A stretch of DNA of 64,000 nucleotides, taken from NCBI GenBank assembly GCA_021234155.1, contig JAJEKV010000051.1:7660761-7724760 (forward strand). Direction: 5' to 3'. Under the pieces are notes generated by a model, which saw nothing but the letters and a program-made list of their open reading frames with translations, was not told where the DNA came from and searched no databases. How positions within the stretch are numbered: position 1 is the first letter of the stretch; every line of letters starts with the position of its first letter. This DNA comes from Isoetes taiwanensis (taxonomy: Eukaryota; Streptophyta; Lycopodiopsida; Isoetales; Isoetaceae). This document shows positions 20,930-29,679 of this stretch, piece after piece. The translations under genes were made by a program, and so were the position numbers.

Positions 20930-21330
20930 ACCTATGTAATTCATATTGTAATTTTCCTTTTTTCTTTTTTGTTCCTTTAAAAAAGTTCCTGGGCCGCAAT
21001 CTATATCTTGCTTTAGCTGCCACGATTTTCTCCGCAGCCATCGATATCTGCCTCTGGCCGCCACGATTTTCTCCGACTTAGTGGAAGAAAGAAGCAGGAT
21101 GCATTTTGGCAGTTGCCACATTTCTCTGAGCAGCATCCATCGCTGCTTCTGATGCCACGTTCATCGTAGTATCCATGGCTACTTCTGGTGCCACGTTCAT
21201 AGCAGTGTTCTTCCTTATCTGTAATATCTGGGCGGCAATCTATTTCCTCCTTTGACTGCCACGCTTCTCTGAGCAGCATCCATAGCTGCTTCTAGTGCCA
21301 CGTTCATCGCAGTGTTCTTCCTTATCTTTA
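20930..21330. repeat. Short irregular repeats of the TGCCACG family
   Basis: Repeated words such as TGCCACGATTTTCTCCG, and a 50-bp unit (TCTCTGAGCAGCATCCAT..GCTGCTTCT..TGCCACGTTCATCG) at about 21121-21172 and 21266-21315. Related sequence, including the GCCGCAAT and TTGCCACG words, occurs at 27.43-27.65 kb and in reverse orientation near 28.08 kb. No gene is supported here. Confidence 0.5.
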
Positions 21331-21399
21331 TCTGTAATAAAAAAAATCATAGCTTAGATTACAGATTATATCACAGCTTGCCAGTGATTTTGCAAAAAC

Positions 21400-21586
21400 T
21401 GTTGAAGAACAGAAGGAGTAGGAGCTATGAAACAATCAAGAACAAGAAACTCTGTATATATATAAACTGTGAATACAATGAATATATAGGGGCATTGCCC
21501 CAAATCATGGCTGAACCGCCGGAGATGACCGTTGGGATGATCCCAACCACTCCCACAGGTGGCAGTCAGGGATGCAATCTCTAACA
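21400..21586 (-). repeat. 3' LTR (complete)
   Basis: On the minus strand it begins TGTTAGAGATTGCATCC and ends TTCTTCAACA, so it has TG..CA ends. It is 187 bp. It adjoins the polypurine tract. Confidence 0.85.
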
Positions 21587-21619
21587 TTCCCCCCCAAACC
21601 TGATGCCACAAACCAAGAA

Positions 21620-23227
21620 TCATCCCGGATCCCATATAAAAGTATCCACTGTTACCTCTTGAATGGTGAAGGAAAGAAAGCTGGCAAAACTTGAGTATTC
21701 CCAGCAATGTGAAATTCTCAATTCATTTAAAACACCATAATGATCATCAAGTCTGAACTGTTCCTCGGATTCTGTCCAGCAATACAATCCGTTCTCAAAG
21801 CAAGAAACTACCCAACTTGGGCATTGGGCATTTGAATCCAAGATCAAAGGACCGAAACTGGGCCTCAAATTTAGAGTTTGCCAAGACAAGCAGGCTAACA
21901 GTTCCACTGCTCTCAAATCCAAGGACCACATAAATCCCTTGCATTTCCAGATCAATGCCCACTTGCAATCTTCTCTAGCTTCAAGCATATCAAACTGCGC
22001 AGCACAAGCGGGTTTAACAGCAAAAACCGCCCCTCCAAATGTAAATAGATGGAAATTCGGCCATGTGTGGCCTGCATTCAATCGTGGCTCACTTCCTTCT
22101 GTGTATTCAATTAACTCAAAACCCAAAACTAGATAAGGAAGGCTAGGATCTCCAGCCTGCAGCAAGAATTTGCTCACTAAGATGTTCTGATTCTGCATAT
22201 CCATATACCATATCCAATATTCATGAGATCCATAAAATGTTCTCTCATCAATAGAAAACACCTTTGGAATTAGCTTAACAAGACTAGCAGCCCAATGGCC
22301 CTGAATTTCTTGTGAAATCTCGTTCACACAATCTATGCCTGCAAATGTGGAGAATCCCACATGGTTTTCCACAACTGGTTGCCATTCCCTTTGATAGATT
22401 ACCTCTTCATCTATGAGGATTTTCTTATCTTCTTTAAAGATCCGTTTCACAAACTGGTCTGTGTTTGGATCTGCCTGACAAAAGATCAACTTTGCCTGCA
22501 GATTTGGTGTTGAATCCTCTCCAGAGATGAACTCTGCTTCGGCATGCATGCGTTTATCAACAATAGCATGTATTTCTGGTATAATGAAACATGTGTTACT
22601 GCCTGCTCGAATCTCAAAAGCCTGCATTGTCCGATTCTTCAAATCTGCAAGCACTGGCATCCCCAAATTTCCTCCGTCAGCAGAATTAATAATGTGCCTA
22701 TCTGGGCTCTTAGCCCCACTTTTCAAGTCCTCCTTACTAGGAGCAAGAATCCTGGAGAATCCCAAGAATCCTCGCTGGTTACCAAAGATAAGCTTCTCCT
22801 GTATGTCCTGCATTGACTCCTCCCCGAGGATCAATGGCTGTTCCACCAGGTCCATTGCTAAATCTTCTACTGCATCTGGTTTCACCCATTGAGGGTCCGT
22901 CACCAAGCTTTTACTGCTGAGAATCAGCTTCTCCCGCAGGTCCCTCACCGAATCCTCTACTCCATCCTCCAGAATCAACTTCTCACTGAAGTCCCTCGTT
23001 GAATTCTGATACAAGCGCTCATCTACATAGAAGATTTCTTCACAAAAGAACGTCTCCTCTTGTGGAAGAATCATCCTGTTAGCTACACTTTCTTGAGAAT
23101 TTTCCTTTTGAATTTTTGGAAGATCCTGCCCTGTGGGACTGGGACATTGAAATGCCCAATGCCCAAAACCAAGACAGTTCTTGCACTGATCATTCTCGAG
23201 GGCATGCATTGCCCTCCCTCCAATCAT
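21620..23227 (-). CDS. Gag-like protein with N-terminal zinc knuckle
   Basis: 535 codons, no interruptions. A CCHC zinc knuckle lies at residues 15-28 (CKNCLGFGHWAFQC), unusually at the N-terminus when most Gag proteins have it near the C-terminus. Residues of about 60-150 contain a repeated theme of the form DLREKLIL / DFSEKLIL / DIQEKLIF / NLQAKLIF, roughly every 20-50 residues. The C-terminal third is Trp-, Phe- and Cys-rich (KWALIWKCKGFMWSLDL) and resembles neither a capsid nor an enzyme known to me. It may be a true gag remnant or captured host sequence. It lies entirely inside the LTR element, so I assign it to the element. Mobilisation would need enzymes supplied by another element. 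Confidence 0.6.
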   Translation of the reverse strand: MIGGRAMHALENDQCKNCLGFGHWAFQCPSPTGQDLPKIQKENSQESVANRMILPQEETFFCEEIFYVDERLYQNSTRDFSEKLILEDGVEDSVRDLREKLILSSKSLVTDPQWVKPDAVEDLAMDLVEQPLILGEESMQDIQEKLIFGNQRGFLGFSRILAPSKEDLKSGAKSPDRHIINSADGGNLGMPVLADLKNRTMQAFEIRAGSNTCFIIPEIHAIVDKRMHAEAEFISGEDSTPNLQAKLIFCQADPNTDQFVKRIFKEDKKILIDEEVIYQREWQPVVENHVGFSTFAGIDCVNEISQEIQGHWAASLVKLIPKVFSIDERTFYGSHEYWIWYMDMQNQNILVSKFLLQAGDPSLPYLVLGFELIEYTEGSEPRLNAGHTWPNFHLFTFGGAVFAVKPACAAQFDMLEAREDCKWALIWKCKGFMWSLDLRAVELLACLSWQTLNLRPSFGPLILDSNAQCPSWVVSCFENGLYCWTESEEQFRLDDHYGVLNELRISHCWEYSSFASFLSFTIQEVTVDTFIWDPG

Positions 23228-23326
23228 AATGTCTCCCTTTTAAATACGATACAGATTTTCATGCATCCTTCTCCTCCCTCTCCTGCAGGATCTACTCCAT
23301 TGAGAGTCCTTCTCAAATGGAGAGAG

Positions 23327-23338
23327 GCTCTGATACCA
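23327..23338 (-). promoter_or_regulatory. Primer-binding site (initiator tRNA-Met)
   Basis: On the minus strand TGGTATCAGAGC begins at the first base after the LTR. This is the standard site complementary to the 3' end of initiator tRNA-Met. Confidence 0.9.
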
Positions 23339-23487
23339 TGTTGAAGAACAGAAGGAGTAGGAGCTATGAAACAATCAAGAACAAGAAACTCTGTATATAT
23401 ATGAACTGTGAATACAATGAATATATAGGGGCATTGCCCCAAATCATGGCTGAACCGCCGGAGATGACCGTTGGGATGATCCCAACC
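23339..23487 (-). repeat. 5' LTR (truncated at its outer end)
   Basis: Matches the inner 149 bp of the 3' LTR without gaps. At 23487 the match stops and the flank shows a 14-bp tandem word (AACCGCGCTTATTC, twice). The loss of the outer 38 bp removes any target-site duplication. Confidence 0.8.
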
Positions 23488-23489
23488 GC

Positions 23490-24215
23490 GCTTATTCAAC
23501 CGCGCTTATTCAGCTGGACGAATTCAGCAGGCCAGAAAACTTATTCACATGAGGCCCAAAAACCATTGTTTTGCTTGAATCGAAGCATTGCCCTGATCTT
23601 GCCGTATAAAGAATCTGATCTTGCCATATAACGAACCTAATCTTCCCCTTTTTACCTTTTCAATCGAATTTGCTTGCGTTCTGCCCAGAAGTGGTATGGA
23701 ATTGCAAAAAAAACAAAGGTATGGTTCAGGCAAATCCAGCAGAAGATGAAAATCCAGCAAGAAGATGAAAATCTTGATGAAAGCTTCGAGGGCTGAAATA
23801 GCTGGAATGAAATTTCGATAGAAATTTTTGAGGCAAGGTCACGGTTCCGACGAATCCACGGGACATAGCTGATTCCGGATATTTTGTGGCTGAAAGGCAG
23901 TGCGACATCGTCATTCCAAAAGCAACTGCGGGGAAATTGTTATCAGCAGCATGTGAACGGCTGCGGGGATCTGCAGATCAGCACGGGACAGCAGTGCTTC
24001 AGCCCCCGCAGAAAAGCTTACCCATGTGATCGCTGCATAAAAGGCCTTATTTCTTCAGCGTTATAGGCTCTGCAAGAATTTTAAACCTCATCCACGTTCC
24101 TCGGATCTTAGCTTTGTTTCTCAATCTTAGCCTTGAGCAAAGAACATCATGAGGCGTTAAAGATTGAGCAAAAAATCAAGACTGGCATTCGCCATATCTA
24201 GCTGCCATATCCTGT
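23490..24215. other. No gene supported
   Basis: Flank between the LTR element and the EF-hand gene. It holds the two copies of the 14-bp word at its start and short repeats (GATCTTGCCGTATAAAGAATCT / GATCTTGCCATATAACG). Some GC-rich sequence at 23.9-24.05 kb has a short open frame without similarity. It may hold the 3' untranslated region of the minus-strand EF-hand gene, which ends at 24218. Confidence 0.4.
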
Positions 24216-24217
24216 TT

Positions 24218-24598
24218 TTATGGCAGAAGCTTCTGATAATATGTAGACGGCTTATAGTAGACCCATTCCTTTGGCTTGGCCATGAGTGAGGGGCTAATTC
24301 TGAACATTCGAAGACAAAACTCGTTCTCATTTAGTGCTCCATCTCCATCACGGTCTCCTTCCAAAACCATAGCCTCTAATTCTTCTTCTGATAGCTCTTC
24401 AAGTCCCAAAAAAAGGCTTGCATTTCGTCTAAGACTTGCTGGGGTAATGGTGCCGGTAGTAGGGTCCGCAAGAGGCTTGAAACCCTTGCATAGCTCCTCC
24501 ATAAAATCCTGTTCGCCAAGCGCATGTGCCATAATAGAAAGGTAATCCTCGAAGCATTCCATCTCTTGCCCTTTAAAGTTAAAAGAATCTGCTCCCAT
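24218..24598 (-). CDS. EF-hand calcium sensor, KIC/PBP1-like
   Basis: An intronless gene for 126 residues. It resembles the plant single-EF-hand proteins KIC (binds the kinesin KCBP) and PBP1 (binds the kinase PINOID). Family features in order: FEDYLSIMAHALGEQDFMEE, ELCKGFKPLAD, GTITPASLRRNA, LGLEELSEEELEAMVLEGD, then a canonical EF loop DRDGDGALNENE with ligands at positions 1, 3, 5, 9 and 12, and FCLRMFRISPSLM. Length agrees with PBP1 (about 127) and KIC (about 135). I start at the ATG at 24598 (MGADSFNF). The frame stays open 40 codons further upstream, but that part (LEPQKRDTITQYPRH..) has no family likeness. Expected role: cytosolic calcium-dependent partner binding. It looks functional. 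Confidence 0.85.
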   Translation of the reverse strand: MGADSFNFKGQEMECFEDYLSIMAHALGEQDFMEELCKGFKPLADPTTGTITPASLRRNASLFLGLEELSEEELEAMVLEGDRDGDGALNENEFCLRMFRISPSLMAKPKEWVYYKPSTYYQKLLP

Positions 24599-24599
24599 T

Positions 24600-25400
24600 G
24601 TTTTCCGCAACCTCGATGAAGGAAAAGAATAGCTAAATACACACAATAAATTCTTCATTGACAAATGCCGGGGATACTGGGTGATGGTATCTCTTTTTTG
24701 AGGTTCTAATAATTGCAAGTGGCCATTTTAGACAAAGGTCAACTAAGTTAAATAGGTTCCATGGGTTGAGCATTGCCATTTCAAGTTGTTGGATGTGCCT
24801 AGAAAATGGAAATTCACTTAAAAAATATATTCCAAATGTATTCCAAGAACAACTTAGATAGGTTCCAATGTTGAGTCATGCGTTAAGCATTACCATTTGA
24901 TATTATTAGATGTGCCTAGAAAATGGAAAGTCGATTTGTTTTTTAACTCTGAATGCATTTACATTTTACGAAGAATGGGTTATAAGTTAATATATGGTTG
25001 CCATTATTGGGCTATAAGTTAATATGTAGACTATAAGTTAATATATGGTTACCATTAAGTCATATATGTTATATATATTCATCATCTATATAATGTATTG
25101 AAAATTTTAATCCATTATGTTTTAGCTTGAAGAAAAGGATCTGCTACTGGTTGATGTGAGTTTGGAAGAAAGAACGTGAGCACAACGTTATCAAGTATGC
25201 TACTATTAGAGATTTCGTTCGTGCACGTTCTCTTTGCATTGTGCATGCTTGGTTGGTAGTTGCTGGCGCGGTGTCCCATTTAGAGTTTGAAGGAAGGAAC
25301 GCGAGGACAACGATTTCAAGTAAGTTACTATTACACATTGTTATTTTTACTAGAAGTCAAGGCTTCAATATCCCTACCTCTCAAATAGGCCTAAGGTAAA
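24600..25400. other. Non-coding, local duplications upstream of the Helitron fragment
   Basis: Two near-duplications. About 24755-24833 and 24860-24935 share TGTGCCTAGAAAATGGAAA. About 25157-25208 and 25281-25333 share GAGTTTGGAAGAAAGAACG and AAGT.TGCTACTATTA. The second pair lies just before the Helitron reading frame and may be its leader. No gene. Confidence 0.5.
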
Positions 25401-25405
25401 TTAGC

Positions 25406-27410
25406 ATGGAGGGTAGTGATAGAGTCGCACAAGGGGATTTAGCTGATAGATATAGAGAGAGAGGGCGATTGAGAGAAAGAAAGCGGTACGCAAATTTGAC
25501 TGAGGAGAATAAGGAGCGGATAAGAGAAAGAGCTAGAGAGCGTGCAAGACAACGACGAGCGAGAATAGCAGAAGACAGAAATGCCGAAGATGCAGCTATA
25601 TCTGTGGGTGGGCAAAATATTACTAGAAATTTGAATAGTTCGACTGACATAAATTTGGCTATAGAGGATATAGAAAGAAGACGGTATAAGAGAAGGGCAC
25701 GTTATGCTAACTTATCAGAAGTGGATAGAGAGAGTATACGTCAAAGAGAAAGAGAACGCTATGCAAACTTACCCGAGGAGGATAGAGACCAGATACGATG
25801 TAGAGCAGTAGAACGATATGCGAACTTATCCGAGGAGGATAGGGACCGAATAAGATGTAGAGTAGTAGAACGTTATGCAGACTTATCTCAGGACGATAGA
25901 ACTAGAATACGAGAAAGAGTGGTGGACCACTATGCCCAACTATCTGAGGATGATAGAAATAGATTACTTCAGAGAAAGGTAGAATGTTATGCGAGTTTAA
26001 CTGAGCAGGATAGATTAAGAATGAGAGATAGGGCTAGAGAACGTTCAGGACGATCCCACTCTATCCCTGCTCCACAAAGTGGTGCGAGCTTTGAAACTGT
26101 GGACATTATATCAGCATCACCAAATCAAAGACAGGTTCAAGCAAATAATATAGATGATGGGGTAGTGGTGGGAGCTTCGGCGCATTGGCAAGCTTGTGCA
26201 CAAAACATGAACTTGGCTATACGTCGAAGTTATGCAATGTGTACATGGAGTAAGAGGTGCACATATTGTCAAATTCCTTTGCTGAACGTCGAGCAAGATG
26301 GATTTTGTTGCAACAAAGGGAAATGGTTGTTGTCACCTTTACCATCCTTGCCTATGGTACTGTACAATCTTTATAACATGTTAGAGTTTGCTGAAGTAGC
26401 GAGAAAAGTGAACAAACTTTTCTGCTTCAGTGTCCTTGGAGTAAGTGGCGAATTCATAAATTTAAATTTTCCCTCATCGGTAACCATTACCGGACGAACA
26501 TATCATCGACTATGTCCCACGATGGAGAGTGGACACCCAATACATTGGTATATCTATGATGAATCTGAACGCTACACACACGCTCGAAACCAAAGAGTAC
26601 CTTTTCAGTGGATTAGTATTGTCGGGTCAATTCTGAATGAAATTAACCCATTTATTCGAAATCTTCGAACAATGGGAAGCATGCACATGCCGTCGGCATA
26701 TATAACGATCCAAGGAGTATTTGCAAGTAATGAAAATCGCCGCAATTGCAGATGTCAGTAATACGATTGATATTGGATCTCGAGTTGTAGGCTTCTGGGT
26801 TCGAAGTGAGGGGGGACCAACTTTTATGGATATTCTTGATCCCATGTATGAACCTTTGCAATACCCATTATTTTTTCCACATGGTACTCCAGGATGGGGC
26901 TACAATAATGAACACGGTCTTACATAATTACAATGGTACAGGACTAGGTTATTACACGAGGATAGGTTCTTACAGCTGGGTCGGCTATGTGGAGAATATT
27001 TAGTTGATATGTATTCGAGAATTGAAGACGCGCGATTAAATTATTTCAGGACGGCCACATTTTGGAATAGAAGAACTCAGTATGATCAAGATTACTCAGA
27101 AGGAGAAAACAATGATCAAAATGATATTATAGTGCCTGCATCATTTTTTGGCTACCAGAGATGGTGTTCTGTACAGGTCGCTGATGCGTTAGCACTCTCT
27201 AGATCAAAGGGTCGTCCTACTTTATTTATCACTATGACGACAAATACGGATTGGCCAGAAATAAGAGAGGCGCTTAAACCAGGACAAAATGCATCTGATA
27301 TACCTATGATAGTTGTACGTTGTTTCCATGGAAGGTTACAACGATTGAAAGAGTTATTACATAGATTCTTTCAACGTGTATCGTATATCACAACATATAT
27401 AATTGAGTTT
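25406..27410 (+). pseudogene. Helitron Rep protein, N-terminal part
   Basis: N-terminal region of a Helitron RepHel protein. The first frame (25406-26761) starts MEGSDRVAQG and carries an Arg/Glu-rich tandem repeat, then a zinc-binding segment CTYCQIPLLNVEQDGFCCNK. After a frameshift near 26.75 kb it continues with LDPMYEPLQYPLFFPHGTPG, and after another near 26.92 kb with RFLQLGRLCGEYLVDMYSRI and RPTLFITMTTNTDWPEI, the first Rep motif of the Helitron-like N-terminal domain. The similarity stops near 27.39 kb in FHGRLQRLKELL, before the HUH and two-tyrosine motifs, where TGCCACG-type repeat sequence takes over. It is broken, so inactive. It is on the same strand as the helicase fragment at 16 kb but in the wrong order to be one intact copy. 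Confidence 0.85.
25700..26041 (+). repeat. 57-bp (19-residue) tandem repeat inside the Helitron Rep
   Basis: Six consecutive units of 19 residues with consensus RYANLSEEDRDRIRxRxVE, starting at residues 99, 118, 137, 156, 175 and 194. A diverged unit occurs alone at residue 27. The charge pattern favours a long helix. The nucleotide copies are diverged while the protein pattern is kept, suggesting the repeat was under selection before the element died. Confidence 0.8.
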
Positions 27411-28080
27411 GCCATTTTCCATTTTTGTTCCCAGTAATTTTTCTGCGCCGCAATTTAAACCTCCTTTTTGTTGCCACGTTTTGGGTAGTTTTTGTTGCCA
27501 CGTTTTGGATAGTTTTCTCTGCACGCAAATCCGAAACCTCTGTTTCTTTGCCACGATTTAGATGGATTAGAACAAGTCTGGCTGGGTAATCTGTCGTTTC
27601 TACACGCAATATCTGTAATTTTGTGGATAATCTCTGCACATGAATCCGAAACCTCTTGACACTGCAGCTGCTGGTGTTGAAAATGGCCCTTTGGAAGCCC
27701 CAGCAGCCAGTATCAACGGGAGTGGCGAGCTATGGCGGTGCATTTCGGCATAGTCTTTCTCTTTCGTTTAAACTTGAAGTGTCTGAATCGAGATACAAAT
27801 GGCCGCTGGAGCTTTTTTTGCCACTGCCATTCATTGCTGCCTAAAGGTAAGTAATCAGCAAAGGCTTACGCGCAAGTTTAATCGGTAGACATAGCCAGCC
27901 TCATCTTTTCTACTTAGGTACCTCATCATGGTTTGTCCGCTCACTAGTAATGTCTTGCCTTTTCGCTTCCTGGCTTCGGAGGCATGTAAATGCATTTCTT
28001 TCTACTTCTGCAAATGCTTGAATTCAGTACTATGTTTACAGGACTTAAGACAACATTGTTGAATCCAAATGCGATGGCTA
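27411..28080. repeat. TGCCACG-family repeats, second cluster
   Basis: TTGTTGCCACGTTTTGG occurs twice (about 27470-27505), then TTTGCCACGATTTAG. The start (TTGCCATTTTCCATTTTTGTTCCCAG) resembles the start of the 20.9-kb cluster, so this is another copy of the same element, and its edge coincides with the truncation of the Helitron frame. A 53-codon plus-strand frame from ATG 27683 has no recognisable similarity. Confidence 0.45.
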
Positions 28081-28119
28081 AATCGTGGCAAAGCAAAAGA
28101 ATCGTGGCGCGAATCGTGG

Positions 28120-28275
28120 AGCGGCATGAAGCTGAAGAAAAGCCTTAGTCGATTCTTCCTTCTGATCTGCCGGAGCTACATCGGGATGCGTCAATCTGGC
28201 TAATTGCCTGTAAGCTGCTTTGATATCTTTTGAATCTACGTTTTTGGGCAGTCCCAGAATGTCGTAGAGCGTGCT
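28120..28275 (-). pseudogene. J-domain fragment (plastid DnaJ-11-like)
   Basis: Minus-strand frame encodes STLYDILGLPKNVDSKDIKA, then YRQLARLTHPDVAPADQKEE, then STKAFLQLHAA. This is helix I to helix III of a J-domain with the HPD motif intact. The wording is closest to small plastid J-proteins of the DnaJ-11 type. After HAA the frame runs into CCACGATTC repeats, and a TAG lies upstream with no start codon between. So only the J-domain core is present. J-domains stimulate Hsp70 ATPase, but this fragment is unlikely to be made. Confidence 0.7.
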
Positions 28276-28279
28276 TGAT

Positions 28280-29160
28280 TCCGTGTGTCTTTGCGTGGCC
28301 CGCCCTTTGCCCGCCTAACCGCCTCTTCCGCCCCTTTCTTTGTGGCGAGCTTTTCTCCATGGATTTGAAAGGCAAGCTCAGTTTGGTGCCTTTGTGGGCT
28401 TATAGTAAATTCTCGGAACAGTCGACGGGAAAGGGTGCCCTCGCTTTGGGACTCTGGGCCAAATTCGCCATCTCTGCGGCCAGATTTCAGATGAATCGAA
28501 GAAAAAAATTAGATGGATGATCGATTGAAGAAACGATCCGAGTCGGAGGAGTTTTTTATTATAGTGGTGTCGCAGCATCAGCTGGATTATCCTATACAGG
28601 TGCCATTGTGGTATCTCCTGATGGACTTTGGCCTGTAGAGAATCAAAAGAAAGGATAACTTGTGCTTTGGAGAAGTGTGGAATAAACAGCTGGGAACTGT
28701 ATTTTGTAGATAATTGTAATTGCAAAGATATGCCATTAGGCATTCTAGATGGCTCAAGCTTGCAGCTTCAACTTCTGCAAAGATAGAAAGAGATGAAAAT
28801 CTTTTCTTATATTCCTGGTAAACAAGGCAAGGAGATATGAACAGGTTGCCATTTTCCTAAAGGTAGTTTGCAAATATATTCAATTCACTGTTAAGGTGTC
28901 TTTTAGGCAACATCCATAAATCCTTGTGTCGTCGGTTTGAATTTGTGTTGTTAAAGTTGGACTCAGATTGCTGATATTTCAATCGTTAAGTTCATTGCAG
29001 GATGTATATTGGAAATTAAGCCCATGGCTGTCTAGAATCTTCTTCCTAGCATGCACAACGCAATTGAGTCGTTTGGGGTTAATTGGTTTAAAATTTAGAC
29101 AAGTGAGTGCTCTTTAAGCACTCTTGGATTGCCTTCTTATGTGGATCGTCTTTCTTCCTC
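28280..29160. other. No gene supported
   Basis: Mixed sequence without a convincing frame. The open frame on the plus strand at 28230-28520 overlaps the J-domain in another frame and is not regarded as a gene. From 28.8 kb the sequence is AT-rich intergenic. Confidence 0.4.
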
Positions 29161-29164
29161 TATC

Positions 29165-29310
29165 GCGTACGCAATTTTGTGGACCGGTCATATATCCTAG
29201 AATATTTCAAGTGGACCATATATCCTGGACCGAAACTTTTTAATTTGAATCGATTGTTTGATTCAGTCGTTTTAATTTGAATCCGATTGTTTGATTCAGT
29301 CGTAGGACTT
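29165..29310. repeat. Dispersed repeat, copy 1 (second copy at 54.27 kb)
   Basis: Contains GGACCGGTCATATATCCTAG, AACTTTTTAATTTGAATC and GATTGTTTGATTCAGTCG. The same order of words appears at 54268-54370. In this copy the GATTGTTTGATTCAGTCG part is itself duplicated. Confidence 0.6.
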
Positions 29311-29636
29311 TGTTGGACGGTGGCTAGCAATAAAGTTCCCACTAATCCAAATTTTGTGAAATATGATTTTGCCTCAGGTTGCTATACATGGAAAATAAAT
29401 ATTGGATGATGTTATAAAACCCTAAACAGTGGGATTGTGCCCAAATGCCTATGGTGGTTATGAAAAATGAATATGTATTCTTTAGACACTAGGCACTAGC
29501 ACATGTCCCAATCTTGCTTATTCCTAGACTGATAGGTATCCACTATTACCAAATGGATCAGTAGAGAGAGATTTTGCCCCGAGAGTATTCCCCTCTTCTG
29601 ATTCAATTTGCCAAATACAGTGGACCCGAGGAAGAG

Positions 29637-29679
29637 AAATGTTCGCGGCGGCCTTGGCCGCCGCGATAAATTTCTTGTA
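29637..29679 (-). repeat. Second copy of the GC hairpin core
   Basis: The 20-bp palindrome GCGGCGGCC-TT-GGCCGCCGC at 29645-29664, here extended by one more pair (C..G). It has the same flanks as at 18.25 kb: AAATGTT before and ATAAATTTCTTGTA after. No Rep frame is nearby, so it could mark a non-autonomous relative. Confidence 0.65.

Larger units (their letters stand above)
21400..23487 (-). mobile_element. Gag-only non-autonomous LTR retrotransposon
   Basis: A compact LTR element on the minus strand. Its 3' LTR is 21586-21400 (187 bp, TGTT..AACA ends), with 149 bp of the 5' LTR left at 23487-23339. The shared 149 bp differ by one base that I can see, so insertion is recent. Directly inside the 5' LTR is TGGTATCAGAGC (23338-23327), the primer-binding site for initiator tRNA-Met typical of plant LTR elements. 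Directly inside the 3' LTR is a purine tract, GGTTTGGGGGGGAA (21600-21587). The 1.75-kb interior is almost wholly one reading frame with a zinc knuckle and has no protease, integrase or reverse transcriptase. This matches the TR-GAG type of non-autonomous element. The outer 38 bp of the 5' LTR are replaced by unrelated sequence. Confidence 0.85.

Noticed and set aside
16014-27410. One intact Helitron spanning both fragments
   Set aside because: The helicase end precedes the Rep start on the same strand, and other complete elements lie between.
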